From the NCBI GenBank assembly GCA_001640655.1, contig LXGT01000086.1, positions 34,810 to 98,809 of the forward strand: a DNA stretch of 64,000 nt, written 5' to 3'. This DNA comes from Endoconidiophora laricicola. Taxonomy: Eukaryota; Ascomycota; Sordariomycetes; Microascales; Ceratocystidaceae. A program made the translations under genes and the position numbers. The notes beneath the pieces were generated by a model that saw only the letters and a list, made by a program, of their open reading frames with translations, searched no databases and was not told the origin of the DNA. Positions 46,364 through 56,922 of the stretch are shown here, piece after piece (within the stretch, counting starts at the first letter, position 1; every line of letters begins with the position of its first letter).

Positions 46364-48037
46364 TCATAGATCTTTTAGATCAAACTCATTATGGAAACCA
46401 CCGTTGATCAGCATAGCAGCTAGGTGCCATCGGTGCTCTGTCATATCAGCAGCGTTGTATGTCATGTCAGGCTTTATCCCAAGTACCAAACTGATAGCAT
46501 TTAATATGGTGAACACGCCGCAATCATAGCCGTTGGTCTGAACTGGCGCATCGATAGTAACACGTGACCATTCATCCTGCGCATACAAGTCACCAAGAAG
46601 ATTTCGAAGCCAGGTAGTTACTGTTTCTAGCATACGCGGATCCCCTCGAGGATTCAATGAATCCATGTGTGTGATATGCTTAGCCTGTGGCTGAATAGCT
46701 AAAAGAGTCCAGTGGGATGACCGACATACTGGAATTAAAACTGTCTCTAACTTCATAAATACAGCTGGTGTTACACCCTTACGACTTAGCGTGCGTTCTG
46801 TACGTTGTCCGCCATTCTTGACCAGCGTCGGGAAAAAGAACGATCCCATGATCAACACGCTGCGATTTGAGCTTTTGGGGTAGTTAATAGCCCCAGACCT
46901 CAAATTAGCAAAACGGTCAAGAGCACCAAGCGAGGAATCAACGATGGAATCATTGAGCCACGCACACGAAGCTACAAGAGTGCTAAAATCATGTTGGGTC
47001 AGTGTTATCTCAAGACCAGGCCTTTCAAGGGGGAACAACTTCTGTGCCGCAGAAATATCTCCACGCATAGCCGCAGCTAATGGCTTTGTGAATTTGCGGG
47101 CACAATGACCATCTGGGAAGAGCGCGCCACGGGGATCACGAAGCTTTCCAGAAGCTCGTAATTCCTTCTCCACCCGAACTCGTTCAGCGGCTGCCTCAAG
47201 CTCAAGCTGTTTCTTAGTTGCCGTAATCTGATCGTGGGCGGTTGTGGATATGACTAGGGATGAAAATGCATCTTCGGCATCATCCGTATGTATAGTTGCC
47301 AGTTCACTTCGCGGTGATGGTATGAAGTCAGCACATTTAAAGAGCTCCGAGTCGGGTACAAGACAAACTTCGTCTTCATCGTCATCTTCGACAGAATAGG
47401 CGGATGTCGGTTCTTCGTCGCTGTCGTCATCACTAGAGACAGAAGACGATATTTCTAGAGGTGTTTGCGGGAAGTTCCAGGTGTGTCTAAGTTCGAGCGA
47501 GTCTGCCACAGGATCCGGGCCTGATAATGGTGGTGTGTCAGGTATGTACTCTAGGCAGTCCTCAGCCGAGACAGCTTCGGGTTCCACGAAGCTAGCTGGA
47601 CATCTCCCAGAAAGCAGGTCTCTAACGTCTCCACCGATATTCTTGACTGTCTCTTGATCGTGCTTGGAGAGAATGAGTCCGAATCGACGGCTTATCTCAG
47701 GCAGTCCTAGAAGAAACCTTGCCACCATATCGAGAAGAGGTGTATCTTCTTTGGAAACAATGCTTTTGACATCGGGTGTATTGCGAAGGAATAGCGGCAG
47801 TTGGAAATATATTTTGCGCATGACGTTGCGAACTTTTGGAGCTTGTGCTGCAAGCTCTTCCCGGGTACTACTGATACCGGGCAATGAACTGATATCGACT
47901 GCCCGGGAGCTCCTCAGAAGCTCTTCAAGATGGGACAGGTGGCTGTCGATGACCTTGGTGCGATGCGAAATTGCATCAACATCCGCGGAGGGTATTAGTT
48001 GTAGATTTAGGACGCGCGCAGATTGGCGCATCATCAT
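46364..48037 (-). CDS. Ulp1-like SUMO protease (C48 peptidase)
   Basis: Single exon, 557 residues, opening at the first of three ATGs with an in-frame stop just upstream. The C-terminal ~220 residues are a Ulp1-type cysteine protease domain. The expected catalytic residues are His442 (in SSHWTLLAI), Asp459 (HMDSLN), Gln500 (APVQTNG) and Cys506 (GYDCGVF), with the substrate-groove segments CAWLNDSIVDSSL and IMGSFFFPTLV. The N-terminal half is helical, then acidic and Ser/Asp-rich near residues 195-235. Such enzymes mature SUMO and remove it from targets, often at nuclear pores. The C-terminal catalytic domain fits Ulp1/UlpA better than Ulp2, though the NEDD8-specific relatives are also possible. 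Intronless. An N-terminal exon further upstream cannot be excluded. Confidence 0.85.
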   Translation of the reverse strand: MMMRQSARVLNLQLIPSADVDAISHRTKVIDSHLSHLEELLRSSRAVDISSLPGISSTREELAAQAPKVRNVMRKIYFQLPLFLRNTPDVKSIVSKEDTPLLDMVARFLLGLPEISRRFGLILSKHDQETVKNIGGDVRDLLSGRCPASFVEPEAVSAEDCLEYIPDTPPLSGPDPVADSLELRHTWNFPQTPLEISSSVSSDDDSDEEPTSAYSVEDDDEDEVCLVPDSELFKCADFIPSPRSELATIHTDDAEDAFSSLVISTTAHDQITATKKQLELEAAAERVRVEKELRASGKLRDPRGALFPDGHCARKFTKPLAAAMRGDISAAQKLFPLERPGLEITLTQHDFSTLVASCAWLNDSIVDSSLGALDRFANLRSGAINYPKSSNRSVLIMGSFFFPTLVKNGGQRTERTLSRKGVTPAVFMKLETVLIPVCRSSHWTLLAIQPQAKHITHMDSLNPRGDPRMLETVTTWLRNLLGDLYAQDEWSRVTIDAPVQTNGYDCGVFTILNAISLVLGIKPDMTYNAADMTEHRWHLAAMLINGGFHNEFDLKDL

Positions 48038-48812
48038 CTCGAATCTTCAATCGTTTCGCGCGGAACCGCTGAAGATGACCGACCGCAAGCTGGAGCGAGC
48101 AAATGGATCGGCGGACGATGTCGAGCTGATTGATGTCGATGTTGAAGAGATCAGATTTGTCATGAGTAAAGAAAAGAAGTAGGAGTTCCTTACTAACATC
48201 AAGTCGTGATAAGTAAGCTTTTCTTTTAGTTGCACCTACCTTAATAGCAAAGTTGCGACAGCTTTCATTACTGTGTAATTTGCCGACGATTTACCGAAAG
48301 AAACTGTGAGCATGTGATCATAGGGTTAACAGTGACGAGTACATAGGAAACTAGGGTTATGAGCTACAAACTTGGAGTACATACAATCTTCAGAAATTTG
48401 GCATAACTATACACTCATGCAGGACACACACATCTTGTTGAAGAACTTAGTTGGAAAATAAAATCACTTTTTTGCAAACCCTCCCGAAAATTATGAATCC
48501 TTCTCTGCCAATCCCTTTCCTTTTGACTAACTACGCAAACTCAAGACCTGTATATAATATATCCTCCGTTCCGTCTCGCTTGGGAGTCGGTTCTATTTGC
48601 CCTGCGCCCGCATCTCGAAAACAAATCATCACAAGAGCACCGCAAAAACCAAGAAGAACACAGCGAAAGCGGCCATTATCTAAGAAGAGAAAAAACGGCA
48701 AGGAAAGAGGAGGTGGAAACGAGTAATGAACAATCACTGATCACGAAACATGAGTGACTCAGCGACAAAAAAAATCAGATAACAAGATAAACACTAAAGG
48801 CGGTTGATGTGT
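48038..48812. other. Intergenic between eEF3 and the SUMO protease
   Basis: About 0.8 kb, both flanking genes on the minus strand. On the plus strand 48075-48182 reads as a 35-codon ATG frame with the acidic string DDVELIDVDVEE; the minus strand of the same DNA is Ser/Thr-rich. Neither has a family match, and it may simply be the protease leader. Teloboxes AGGGTTA occur near 48322 and 48354. Confidence 0.45.
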
Positions 48813-51800
48813 TTAGATGTCATCCTCGTCACTAAAGACCTCCTCACCACGCTTGCGGCGGGCCATGCGATCCTTCTTCTTCTTGCGGGCCTCGCTAGAA
48901 GTCAGCTTGGCCTTCTTCTTGGTGGTGACAATCTTGTTACCCATGGCATCGAACTTGTCCTCTTCCTCACCCTCAGCCTTGGTCAGACGAGGGCCAGAGC
49001 CCTGACCCTGGACCCAGTTGTGACCGGAGGGAGTCATCTTACCGTCCAGAACGGCCCAGACCTCCTCAGTGATGTCCTTGGTGAACTCAGCCGAGTGAGT
49101 AATGATGATGACACCACCCTCGAACTTGCGCAGAGCCTTGGAAAGGGCACCTAGAGAATCACGATCCAGGTAGTTGGTGGGCTCATCAAGAACGATCAGA
49201 TGGGGGCGTTGCCATGAGCAGGCAGACAGGACAACCTTGACACGCTGACCACCGGATAGACCCTTCATGCGGGAGTGAGAAACTAGCTCAGCATCCAGAC
49301 CGAAGTTGGCGCAGTGAGACTCAATCTCCTTACGGACTAGAGGGCGGAACTGACCAGAGGCCAAAGCCTCCTTCATATCAACCTCAGCGACCATCTTCTG
49401 ATGAGAAGCCAGCAGCTCGGAACGGGGCAACCAGGCGTTGTCAGCAGACATCATGGGAACCCAACGCTCGTTCTTCATGCCAATATTTTCACCCAGAGCG
49501 AAAGAGCACTCGTACTCGTACGAGTTCTTGAACTTTCTACGAGAGTTGATACCAATGACGCGGCGCATAGTACCATCGACCTTGAAGACCTTGTTCATGG
49601 CCTGCTCATCAGCATCGGTGACGATCTTGTTGGCACGATCCATGGTCTCGCGATCCTCACCAGTCTGGAAACGCCACTGGATGTACTCAGAGGGAGTCTT
49701 GTCTAGGTGGTGATCAATGTGGGCGAATGCGTGTTGCTTGATGTAGGCAATACGGATGTTTTCGTGCTGGTAAATCTCACCCATGGTGGGAACCAGCTCA
49801 CCGGTCAGGACGTTGATCAGAGTCGACTTACCAGCACCGTTGGGACCGATAACAGCAATACGAGAGTTTAGCGAGCACTGGAAGGAGATGTTGGAGATCT
49901 GAGGCTTGGTAGTACCAGGGTACTGGAAGGTCATGTTGGTGGCACGAAGAATGGCCTTAGCCTTGGTCTTAACACCCTCGAGGAAACCGGGCTCCGGGAA
50001 AGAGAATTCCATCTCAGAGGCACCCAGCTCGTAGTAAGACTTGGCTGAAGGGCACTTCTTGACGAACTCGGCCAGATTACCACGGTAACGCTTGAGCTTG
50101 AAGCGCTCGTAGTGAATGATGTGTTGGCAGACATTGTCGAGGAAACCGGAGTCGTGAGAGACGATGATGGAGGTGCAAGGAGAGTTGCACAGGTAATCCT
50201 CTAGCCACTTGACGTTCTTCACATCCAGATGGTTAGTAGGCTCATCCAGAAGCAGGATATCAGGAGCCTCGAAAACGGCACGGCACAAAGCCAGCTTCAT
50301 CTTCCAACCACCGGACAGAGCGGAAATCTCGCCAGTAATCATCTGCTCGGTGAAACCGAAATCAGTGAGCTGTTTGATGACATCATCGCGGGTGCTGAGG
50401 ACACCAGCATCAGCCAGCTTCTTCATAGTCCAGTCGATGGTGGTCATCTCAGTATCGGCAGAGTCCAGGTCGTGCTCGACGAAGACGGTCTTGACCTCAG
50501 ACTGCTTAGGGAATCCCTCAACCTGCTCGTTGTTGATGGCACGCATGAGAGTAGACTTTCCAGAACCGTTTGGACCGCAAAGACCGTAGCGCTGGCCACG
50601 CTTTAGACGCAGGTGGGTCTGGTTGAGAAGAATCTTAGCACCGTAGGCGAGAGAGAAAGTGCAGTTGCACAGATCCTCACCTTCCTCATCATCCTCCTCA
50701 GCGCCAGCACCGCCAATGCTATCAGGCAGAGTCGTCTTGCGAATGGTGTCGACGGTAGCTTGAGCATCCTTATCACCAACAATGCTGGCGACGTAGGGCT
50801 TCAGGTTCTCAATCCAGATAAGGGATTCGAAAACCTTCTCATCAATGAGCTGACCGGCAATGGCAGAGATGTACTGGACAATATCATCGGAATTGGCAGC
50901 CTTGGCGCCGAGGACAGAGTCGATCTTGGGGCGGACAATGTTTAGAGAACCATCAGCGCGGGGCTCGGGGATCTTTCCATCCTTGACATCACCGACACGG
51001 ATAAGGGTATCAAGGGCCTGGCGAGTCTTCTCACGAGCCTCGGGATCAGCCAGGTTCTCGTAGTTCTTCTGTAGGCCGGGCATCATCTTGGGCAGGAAAG
51101 CGGCGACAATGTTCGGGTCGTCGACCAACTTGCACATGTTGTCAATAATGACAGCAGACTTACGCTTGATGGCAGTCTCACGCTCGACGAGACCACGATC
51201 TAGCAAAGGGACCATCAGAGCCAGAGTGGGCTCCTGGACCTCGGTAACGAAAGTGGTAGCACCCAGAAGATGGACAGTCTCGGGGACGTTCTCAGGCTTG
51301 GCAATACACTTGATTAGCTCAGGAATGAACTTCTCGATATCACGATTGACGATTAGAGAGCACAGAAGCTCCATGGTCTGGTAAGCACGCTCCTTGACCT
51401 CCTTCTTGGTATCCCACATGGACTCGGAAACGACGGGAATCAGATCGGGGACACGGACGGACATCTGGGTAGGGGCAGTGCGAACTAGAGTGTCGAGGAA
51501 GTCCAGAGCGACCATCTTCTCCTGCCACTTTTGGGCGTTGACCAGAGAGTTACCCAGGATGGGCAGAACAATCTTGATAGCGTTGGCATTGATGGCTTCA
51601 GCAATGGCTAGGGTAGCAGCTGTGGCAGCATCCTTGACAGCAGTGATCTTGTCACCGACAGCAGTCAGAACGCTGGGAAGAAGAGCAACCAGGCAGGGCT
51701 CGATGGTGGCAGAGACCTCGGCGTGGCGGGCAATAGCCTCAATGGCAATAACGGCCTTTTCACGAGCACCGGCATCCTTCTTGGAAGCCAACTGCTTCTT

Positions 51801-52227
51801 CAACTCCTCAATAGTCCTAAACGAGAAGACAAATATGTTAGTATGCATGCATGAGAGTTTAGTGCTATCAATGGCAGGGCAGGGAAGGGTAGGTAAGGGG
51901 GGGGGGGGGGGGGGGGTAAGTAAGATCAAGGAAAGTATATCGCCTAAAATGGCGAGGGAATACGAGAATTTTTTGACTAGGGCATAATTGATGAAGAAGG
52001 AGGGGTTATCGTGATGGACTTTAAGACGACGGAATATACACTTCGCTAGAAAGTGATGATAATGGAGAGATAAATGCAAATTGGACATACTTGGCAGGGA
52101 CATTCTTGTCCTCAATATTGCCGTTGAGGAAGGTGGCTAGAGAAACAGACGCCTCCTTGATGTCAGAAGCCTCCTTGGAGATGGTGAGCTTCTTCAAGAG
52201 CTCATCCAGAACCTTGACGGAAGACAT
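48813..52227 (-). CDS. TEF3: Translation elongation factor 3 (eEF3), ABC ATPase
   Basis: Two exons on the minus strand, 52227-52091 and 51816-48813, giving 1046 residues (yeast Yef3 has 1044). The junction is phase 2 and rebuilds NVPAKTIEELKKQL; reading through the 274-nt intron would give a false N terminus. Domains in order: N-terminal HEAT repeats (to ~320), four-helix bundle, first ABC domain with Walker A GPNGSGKST at 460-468 and signature LSGGW, second ABC domain with Walker A GPNGAGKST at 703-711 carrying the chromodomain-like insert, signature LSGGQ, and a basic tail (KKKKDRMARRKRGEE) ending in FSDEDDI. eEF3 binds the ribosome near the E site and uses ATP to drive late translocation and release of deacylated tRNA; it is fungal-specific and essential. 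Strong codon bias fits very high expression. Identity is firm. Confidence 0.97.
51897..51916. repeat. G20 homopolymer in the eEF3 intron
   Basis: Twenty consecutive G on the plus strand, so C20 in the sense strand of the eEF3 intron. The flank is also G-rich (GGGAAGGGTAGGTAA). It makes this intron unusually long for the window. Confidence 0.9.
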
Positions 52228-52660
52228 CTTGGCGGAAATTTGAAAGGCTTTTGTAGTTTTTGATGGTATAAAGCTCGACTTAGCGAGACTCGGAATCGAT
52301 CGAGGATGGAAGAAAGAAACACCGAAGTTCTATTCTTCTGTGAAATGTGTTTATTCGAGACAACCGAAGACTCCCGACTTCGATGAACGAACAATGAAAA
52401 GAGAATGGAACCCGAAAGATGAGACAGGCAAAGAGGAGATTCCTGAGGTTAGGAAAGAAAGGAGAAGAAATCTCTTTGGGGGGGCGATGCTGTTGCAATA
52501 AGTAACAAAAAGAACAGCGGGTTCTACTTTTTTTCTTGAAACCCAGACTGAAGGACTTTTTTCCTTTTTCGAAAGAGGGGAAAAGGCGAAAGAAATTTTA
52601 GTAACTTTATAGGCTATGAATACTTTTGACCCGCTACTTAATAGTGCTCTTGGCCGGAAA

Positions 52661-52817
52661 GCCTGTCAACCAATTTGTTTTGATTAGCCTGTCAATGCCC
52701 ACTAAAAAATTCTTTCGCTTTTTTCTTTAATCATTTTTTACTCGATTTTTTCTGCCGCGCTACCATGCTATGTTGCCCCGCACTTGTCGCCTCATGTTCG
52801 CTCTGATTGGCCTGTCA
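52661..52817 (-). promoter_or_regulatory. Three GCCTGTCA elements upstream of eEF3
   Basis: The octamer GCCTGTCA occurs at 52661-52668, 52687-52694 and 52810-52817, all in the same orientation, 434-590 bases before the eEF3 start codon. Two copies extend to TGATTRGCCTGTCA. On the eEF3 strand this is TGACAGGC, which contains the TGACA core bound by TALE-type homeodomain proteins. A regulatory role is inferred from clustering only. Confidence 0.4.
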
Positions 52818-53445
52818 GCCTCAAAATTGACTGCCAGGTTTACTGTTGATAACGCCCTTATCTGCGTCTTATCAGCACTTATTCAAAGCCCACTAGACCA
52901 AATTTGGCTTAAACCTCTTAATCAAAGTCGGTGAAGACATTTTTGTGGTTCGCTACCCTAAGGCGACCGAGCAAACTTCTTCATGCACCACCAATCGAAT
53001 AGGCTCTAGCAAATAGCAAATGGGCAGCCGTGCATGTGGGCAATGACAGCAAACCGGCCTAGTTTACAGGTATGAACAGCAAATAGAACACCTCATGCCG
53101 TTTCGATTGAATTGACGTGTTTCAAAGCTAGAAATGAGATGCTGACAGGCAATTCTATTGAGATACGATTAGGTCGAAGCTGTAGTATTGTGAAGAATCG
53201 AGTTTTTGTGATTTTATAGTTGCTAATAGAATATCGCAAAGGGCAAACTCATGTCGGCTATGGCGATTTGCTAGTTTATATAGGCGATGCTATTGATGAA
53301 CTCAATACCTGCATGTTTGCTTGGAATGTAATCTCTATAGCGGGGTACTTTTGGTAATAGGGAGTACTACTGTGTAACGGCCCTCGTATTATTTATGCTT
53401 GAATAATATTTATGTAGTACCGAACCTGTATAACACTTCAATGAG

Positions 53446-53467
53446 ATATATATATATATATATATAT
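53446..53467. repeat. (AT)11 microsatellite
   Basis: Eleven AT units in the intergenic region about 170 bases beyond the stop of the macro-domain gene. Confidence 0.9.
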
Positions 53468-53632
53468 TTTAATCATTCATCTTATTTAAGTTTCTAGAAC
53501 TATGAAGATACTTCTGAGATATTGAAATTGTTGGTAGACATAGTAGTAGTAATATATTATCTAATAGCTACTGTACAAACTGGCAATCAAGGGACACACA
53601 CTAGCTAATGAGGACCAAAGACCAACTGACTA

Positions 53633-54361
53633 CTAATTCGAAGGAGGAAAGTAAAGCGGCAGCAGTTTATTATACGCATTTACGTCCTTCAGCTCATAGG
53701 TAACGAAAACAACTCTATCAATATCATTTCCATGCTTGCTGTCTAAGAACTGACGAGTCGTTTCGATGGCAATCCTAGCTGCATCCTCGCTAGGGTAACC
53801 ATACACACCCGTACTGATGGAACTGAACGAGATAGTGCGGAGGTTAGCCTCGACAGCCAACTCCAAGCTAGTTTTGTAGCAGCTGGCAAGAAGCATAGAG
53901 GCTTCGTCTGCGGTCATGTGTACGTATATAGGACCTACAGTGTGTATGACAAATGATGCGGGGAGGTCAAAACCTGGCGTAATTTTGGACATGCCAGTAG
54001 AGCAGCCTTTTAGAGAAAGACATGCCTGTTGAAGTTGAGGGCCGGCTGCACGGTGGATAGCGCCATCAACGCCGCCACCTTTGCAAAGAGAGGCATTGGC
54101 GGCATTCACAATGGCATCGGTCTTGATGGTAGTTATGTCGGCCCGCAGATGTGAAATCTTGGCATTTAGGGCGGACGAAGCACTGTATTGCACCGTCTTA
54201 TTCGATATACGGGGCTTTGCCGATGCATAGTGTTGCGATAAGGTTGGAATAGTCGCTAGGGTATACATGGTAGCTTTAAGGCCAAAATTGATGGTACGAG
54301 ACACTAAAGAGTGGACTGAAGACGGTTTGAGAAGGAGGACATGTGGAATACAGAACGACAT
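53633..54361 (-). CDS. Macro-domain protein (ADP-ribose hydrolase type)
   Basis: Single exon; 242 residues from the ATG at 54361. The macro domain fills the C-terminal three quarters: ADITTIKTDAIVNAANASL, then GGGVDGAIHRAAGPQL, the loop that holds ADP-ribose, and later FSSISTGVYGYPSEDAARIA, which binds the diphosphate. This set fits MacroD-type enzymes that remove ADP-ribose from proteins or deacetylate O-acetyl-ADP-ribose. Other ATGs in frame are at 54439 and 54268. The 54439 start would add a very hydrophobic head, but that DNA is a pure pyrimidine tract and a TATA box lies only about 40 bases before it, so it is more likely leader. The remaining N terminus (HSLVSRTINFGLKATMYTL) could target mitochondria. 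Function confident, start uncertain. Confidence 0.86.
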   Translation of the reverse strand: MSFCIPHVLLLKPSSVHSLVSRTINFGLKATMYTLATIPTLSQHYASAKPRISNKTVQYSASSALNAKISHLRADITTIKTDAIVNAANASLCKGGGVDGAIHRAAGPQLQQACLSLKGCSTGMSKITPGFDLPASFVIHTVGPIYVHMTADEASMLLASCYKTSLELAVEANLRTISFSSISTGVYGYPSEDAARIAIETTRQFLDSKHGNDIDRVVFVTYELKDVNAYNKLLPLYFPPSN

Positions 54362-54477
54362 TTGAAAAGAAAGAAAAAAAGAAAAAAAAATAACCAGCAA
54401 GAGTAGGGGAAAGGGTCGTTGATATTTTAAGTTGGCCATCGAAGTCAATCAAACGTTTGGTTCAATGGGATTCATGA

Positions 54478-54487
54478 ATATATATAA
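54478..54487 (-). promoter_or_regulatory. TATA box of the macro-domain gene
   Basis: On the minus strand the sequence reads TTATATATAT about 40 bases before the ATG at 54439 and 117 bases before the ATG at 54361. The spacing favours the later start codon. Confidence 0.5.
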
Positions 54488-54721
54488 GCTGCTACGTGGC
54501 AACTATTTACTGGGGAAATGTCTTGGTTGTAAGATTACGGCAATTGTAATTTCAAAAAGCTGTTCATGGAACTATTGTATCTATGAAAATATCGATATAT
54601 CTAAAGTATCAGTAATACAATTGTATGCGAACATTGACGTAAAGTCGTGATTCAAAAATGCTCATTGTTTCTTCTATAACTATATACATGAAAGAATCAA
54701 ATATTTTACAAGTATTCTATC

Positions 54722-56922
54722 TCAGTTATTATTATTTTCGGCCTGTGAACGCGTTTCCTTGTGACGTTGTTGACAACAACTCGGCATAATCCATCTATAC
54801 AGCTTGACAAACTCTTCGCCAGGCACGTCTCCGTTATCACGAGCCTGCTCTAGGCCATCCTTCCTGAAACCTCCCGGTATACAAACCCAAACACAGGTAA
54901 TAACCACCAAAATGACTAACACAAATATCTGCAAGACTCCTACACCATGGCTCTGAGCAAGAGCACCAACTGCAAAGGGAAGGACAGCACCTCCGCAACC
55001 ACCAGCGGCAGCACTAAAGCCGATAGTACTTACGTGGCGATCCTTCGTCAGAAGCTTCGTGATGGCAACTATAGCAGCGGGGAATAATGGACCGAGGAAG
55101 ATTCCCATTAGCATCACAAAAACTATCGATGATACTATGTTAGGGATCAGCCAGTACATGGTCTCCATGGTAATGCAAAGAACCAGATATATCGTGATAG
55201 CAAACTTCTCGCCGACTTTGCCAGTGACGAATCCGAGAAGCAGGCGGCCTACGGTTATGCCGAGCCAGTACAAAGTAGTTGTCATACCAGCTAGAAAAGG
55301 CTGGGCATGGCGCACATTGATCATAAAGGTTGTGATCCACCCTCCTAAACTCACTTCGGCACCAACATATCCCAGGAAAAACAGTGCCAGAAGCCAAGTG
55401 ATGGGCTCTCGGAGGATCTCGCGAGTTTTGGTACGACGACCGTCGTTGAGGGAATGGAGTGTCTGAATGCTTCGGCGATATATCATAGCCGATTGACCCC
55501 AGAAGGCCCAGGTACTCGTCACCATCTCGACGGCCGCGAAGGCTACCATCAGGTAGAAGAAATACCACCATGGATAACGTGCCTTGGTCACCATGGCAGT
55601 AGCAATCAGAGGCCCGACAGTACCGCCCAGGCCGTAGAGGCCGTGGATGATGCCGAGAAGCTCGTTAGAATGTGCCATGGTTCCGACCCAGGCATTCCAC
55701 GCACTATCCTGCAGTCCACTGCCTAGCCCCGTGAAGAAGACGATAATAGGAAGCGTCGGGAAAGGGGGATGGAATACTAGCGGTAGATATCCGACTAAGT
55801 GGAAGAAAGGACCGGCAACGGCAACGCCGAATTGGCCAAAATGGTGATGTACTAGATTATTGACGAGGCCAGCAAGTAGATACCCCACGCACGGAGTCAA
55901 GAACATGAGTGAGACCAAGGTATATGATATTTCGTAGTATTCCGCAATCTGATTTACATGAATGTTAGTTAGTATGCTGAAATTTTTTTTTTTTTCTTGG
56001 GAGGGGGGGGGGGGGGGGTTTCGTGTCTTTTCGCTTTTGAGGTGCCTCTATCGTCCAAAGAGATGTTTTCAAGACAGTGGCGTTGACAGGGAAGACAAGG
56101 CCCTGAAGCAAAAGGGGTGACTGGGTGAGTCTAGCCCACTAACATGAATGTGGTTGGTCACTTACATATGGAAGTAAAGCCTGGATGGTCACACAAAGTT
56201 AGTCAGTGTCAGCTGCCAGAAGAGAAGAAGAGTAGAAGATGAAAGATCATGAACACCAGCCCAAGACACAACTCGCGAACACTTATTTAACGAGCTGAGC
56301 GTTGTACTCTACCTTTGGAGCCACAAACCCTGACTAGTCTATCATGAATCGGACAAGTAAATAGTTTGTACGACATATTGTAGTAACAGTTGAATATCAT
56401 ATATATGGACATGATGCGTGTGTGTGTGTGTGTGTGTATTTCAGAGTCACTGCTGTCAGATTGGTGCTTCGGAAGCAGACCAATGTTCTCTTTTGCGGAA
56501 TTGCGGTTACTTAGAAAAGGCCGTTTTTTTTCCTTGTCCATGCCGTGTGCCCACAACTGAAGAAGGATATGCTGAAAAAAGAGAAAGGGAACTGGGACAA
56601 GGTGAAGAAGACGAGCTAAGTGAGGGCAACTACTTACACCTAATGAGCCATCGCTCATCCCCATGATGAATAGTGACAGCATGACTGACCCATAGCGAAA
56701 GATGTTGATTTGAGGGCTATTCCATCTCTGAATCTCGATATGGTCGGACTCTTCTTCAGCTACAGCAGCCACATCGGTACCTTTGAGACCGGATTCGAGA
56801 TGATTTATCTTTTCGTTAATGATGGTTGGAGACGATGGAAACTGAGGACTAGACGCATCGATAGTGACTGGTGATGCTGTGCGGGAGTTTGACTGGGTAG
56901 AGGCTTCCGAAAGGCCACCCAT
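54722..56922 (-). CDS. MFS transporter (fucose-permease/Bsc6-like)
   Basis: Three exons on the minus strand: 56922-56638, a 15-nt microexon at 56180-56166 coding ALLPY, and 55948-54722; product 508 residues. All junctions are phase 0 with GTAAGT donors. Splicing gives MGMSDGSLG-ALLPY-IAEYYEISYTLVSLMF, the usual end of helix 1 and start of helix 2 in this family. The N-terminal ~70 residues are polar (Ser/Thr-rich), then about twelve membrane segments, with a central cytosolic loop containing RRTKTREILREPITW. The C-terminal tail is polar and ends in Asn repeats. Relatives include yeast Bsc6 and bacterial sugar permeases; substrate is unknown. The first intron (457 nt) and second (217 nt) are long for the window and carry simple repeats. 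Confidence 0.88.
56003..56018. repeat. G16 homopolymer in the second MFS intron
   Basis: Sixteen G on the plus strand (C16 in the sense strand), next to a T13 run at about 55983-55995. Both lie inside the 217-nt intron. Confidence 0.88.
56418..56437. repeat. (GT)10 microsatellite in the first MFS intron
   Basis: Ten GT units on the plus strand (CA in the sense strand) inside the 457-nt intron. Confidence 0.9.

Larger units (their letters stand above)
52228..53632. other. eEF3 promoter and macro-gene 3' flank
   Basis: About 1.4 kb. The eEF3-proximal part (52228-52620) is strongly pyrimidine-rich on the eEF3 strand. A CCAAT box is at 52670-52674 and an inverted one near 52806. Further out the DNA becomes AT-rich and ends in an AT repeat. 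No gene recognised. Confidence 0.55.

Noticed and set aside
51394..51987. 197-codon plus-strand frame antisense to eEF3
   Set aside because: Shadow of the strongly biased eEF3 codons; the start of the frame lies inside the eEF3 coding sequence.
51920..52115. Long N-terminal extension of eEF3 by reading through the intron (1100-residue version)
   Set aside because: The extra sequence contains a poly-proline string encoded by the C20 tract and no ATG of the right kind; splicing from 52090 to 51817 gives the normal family N terminus and length.
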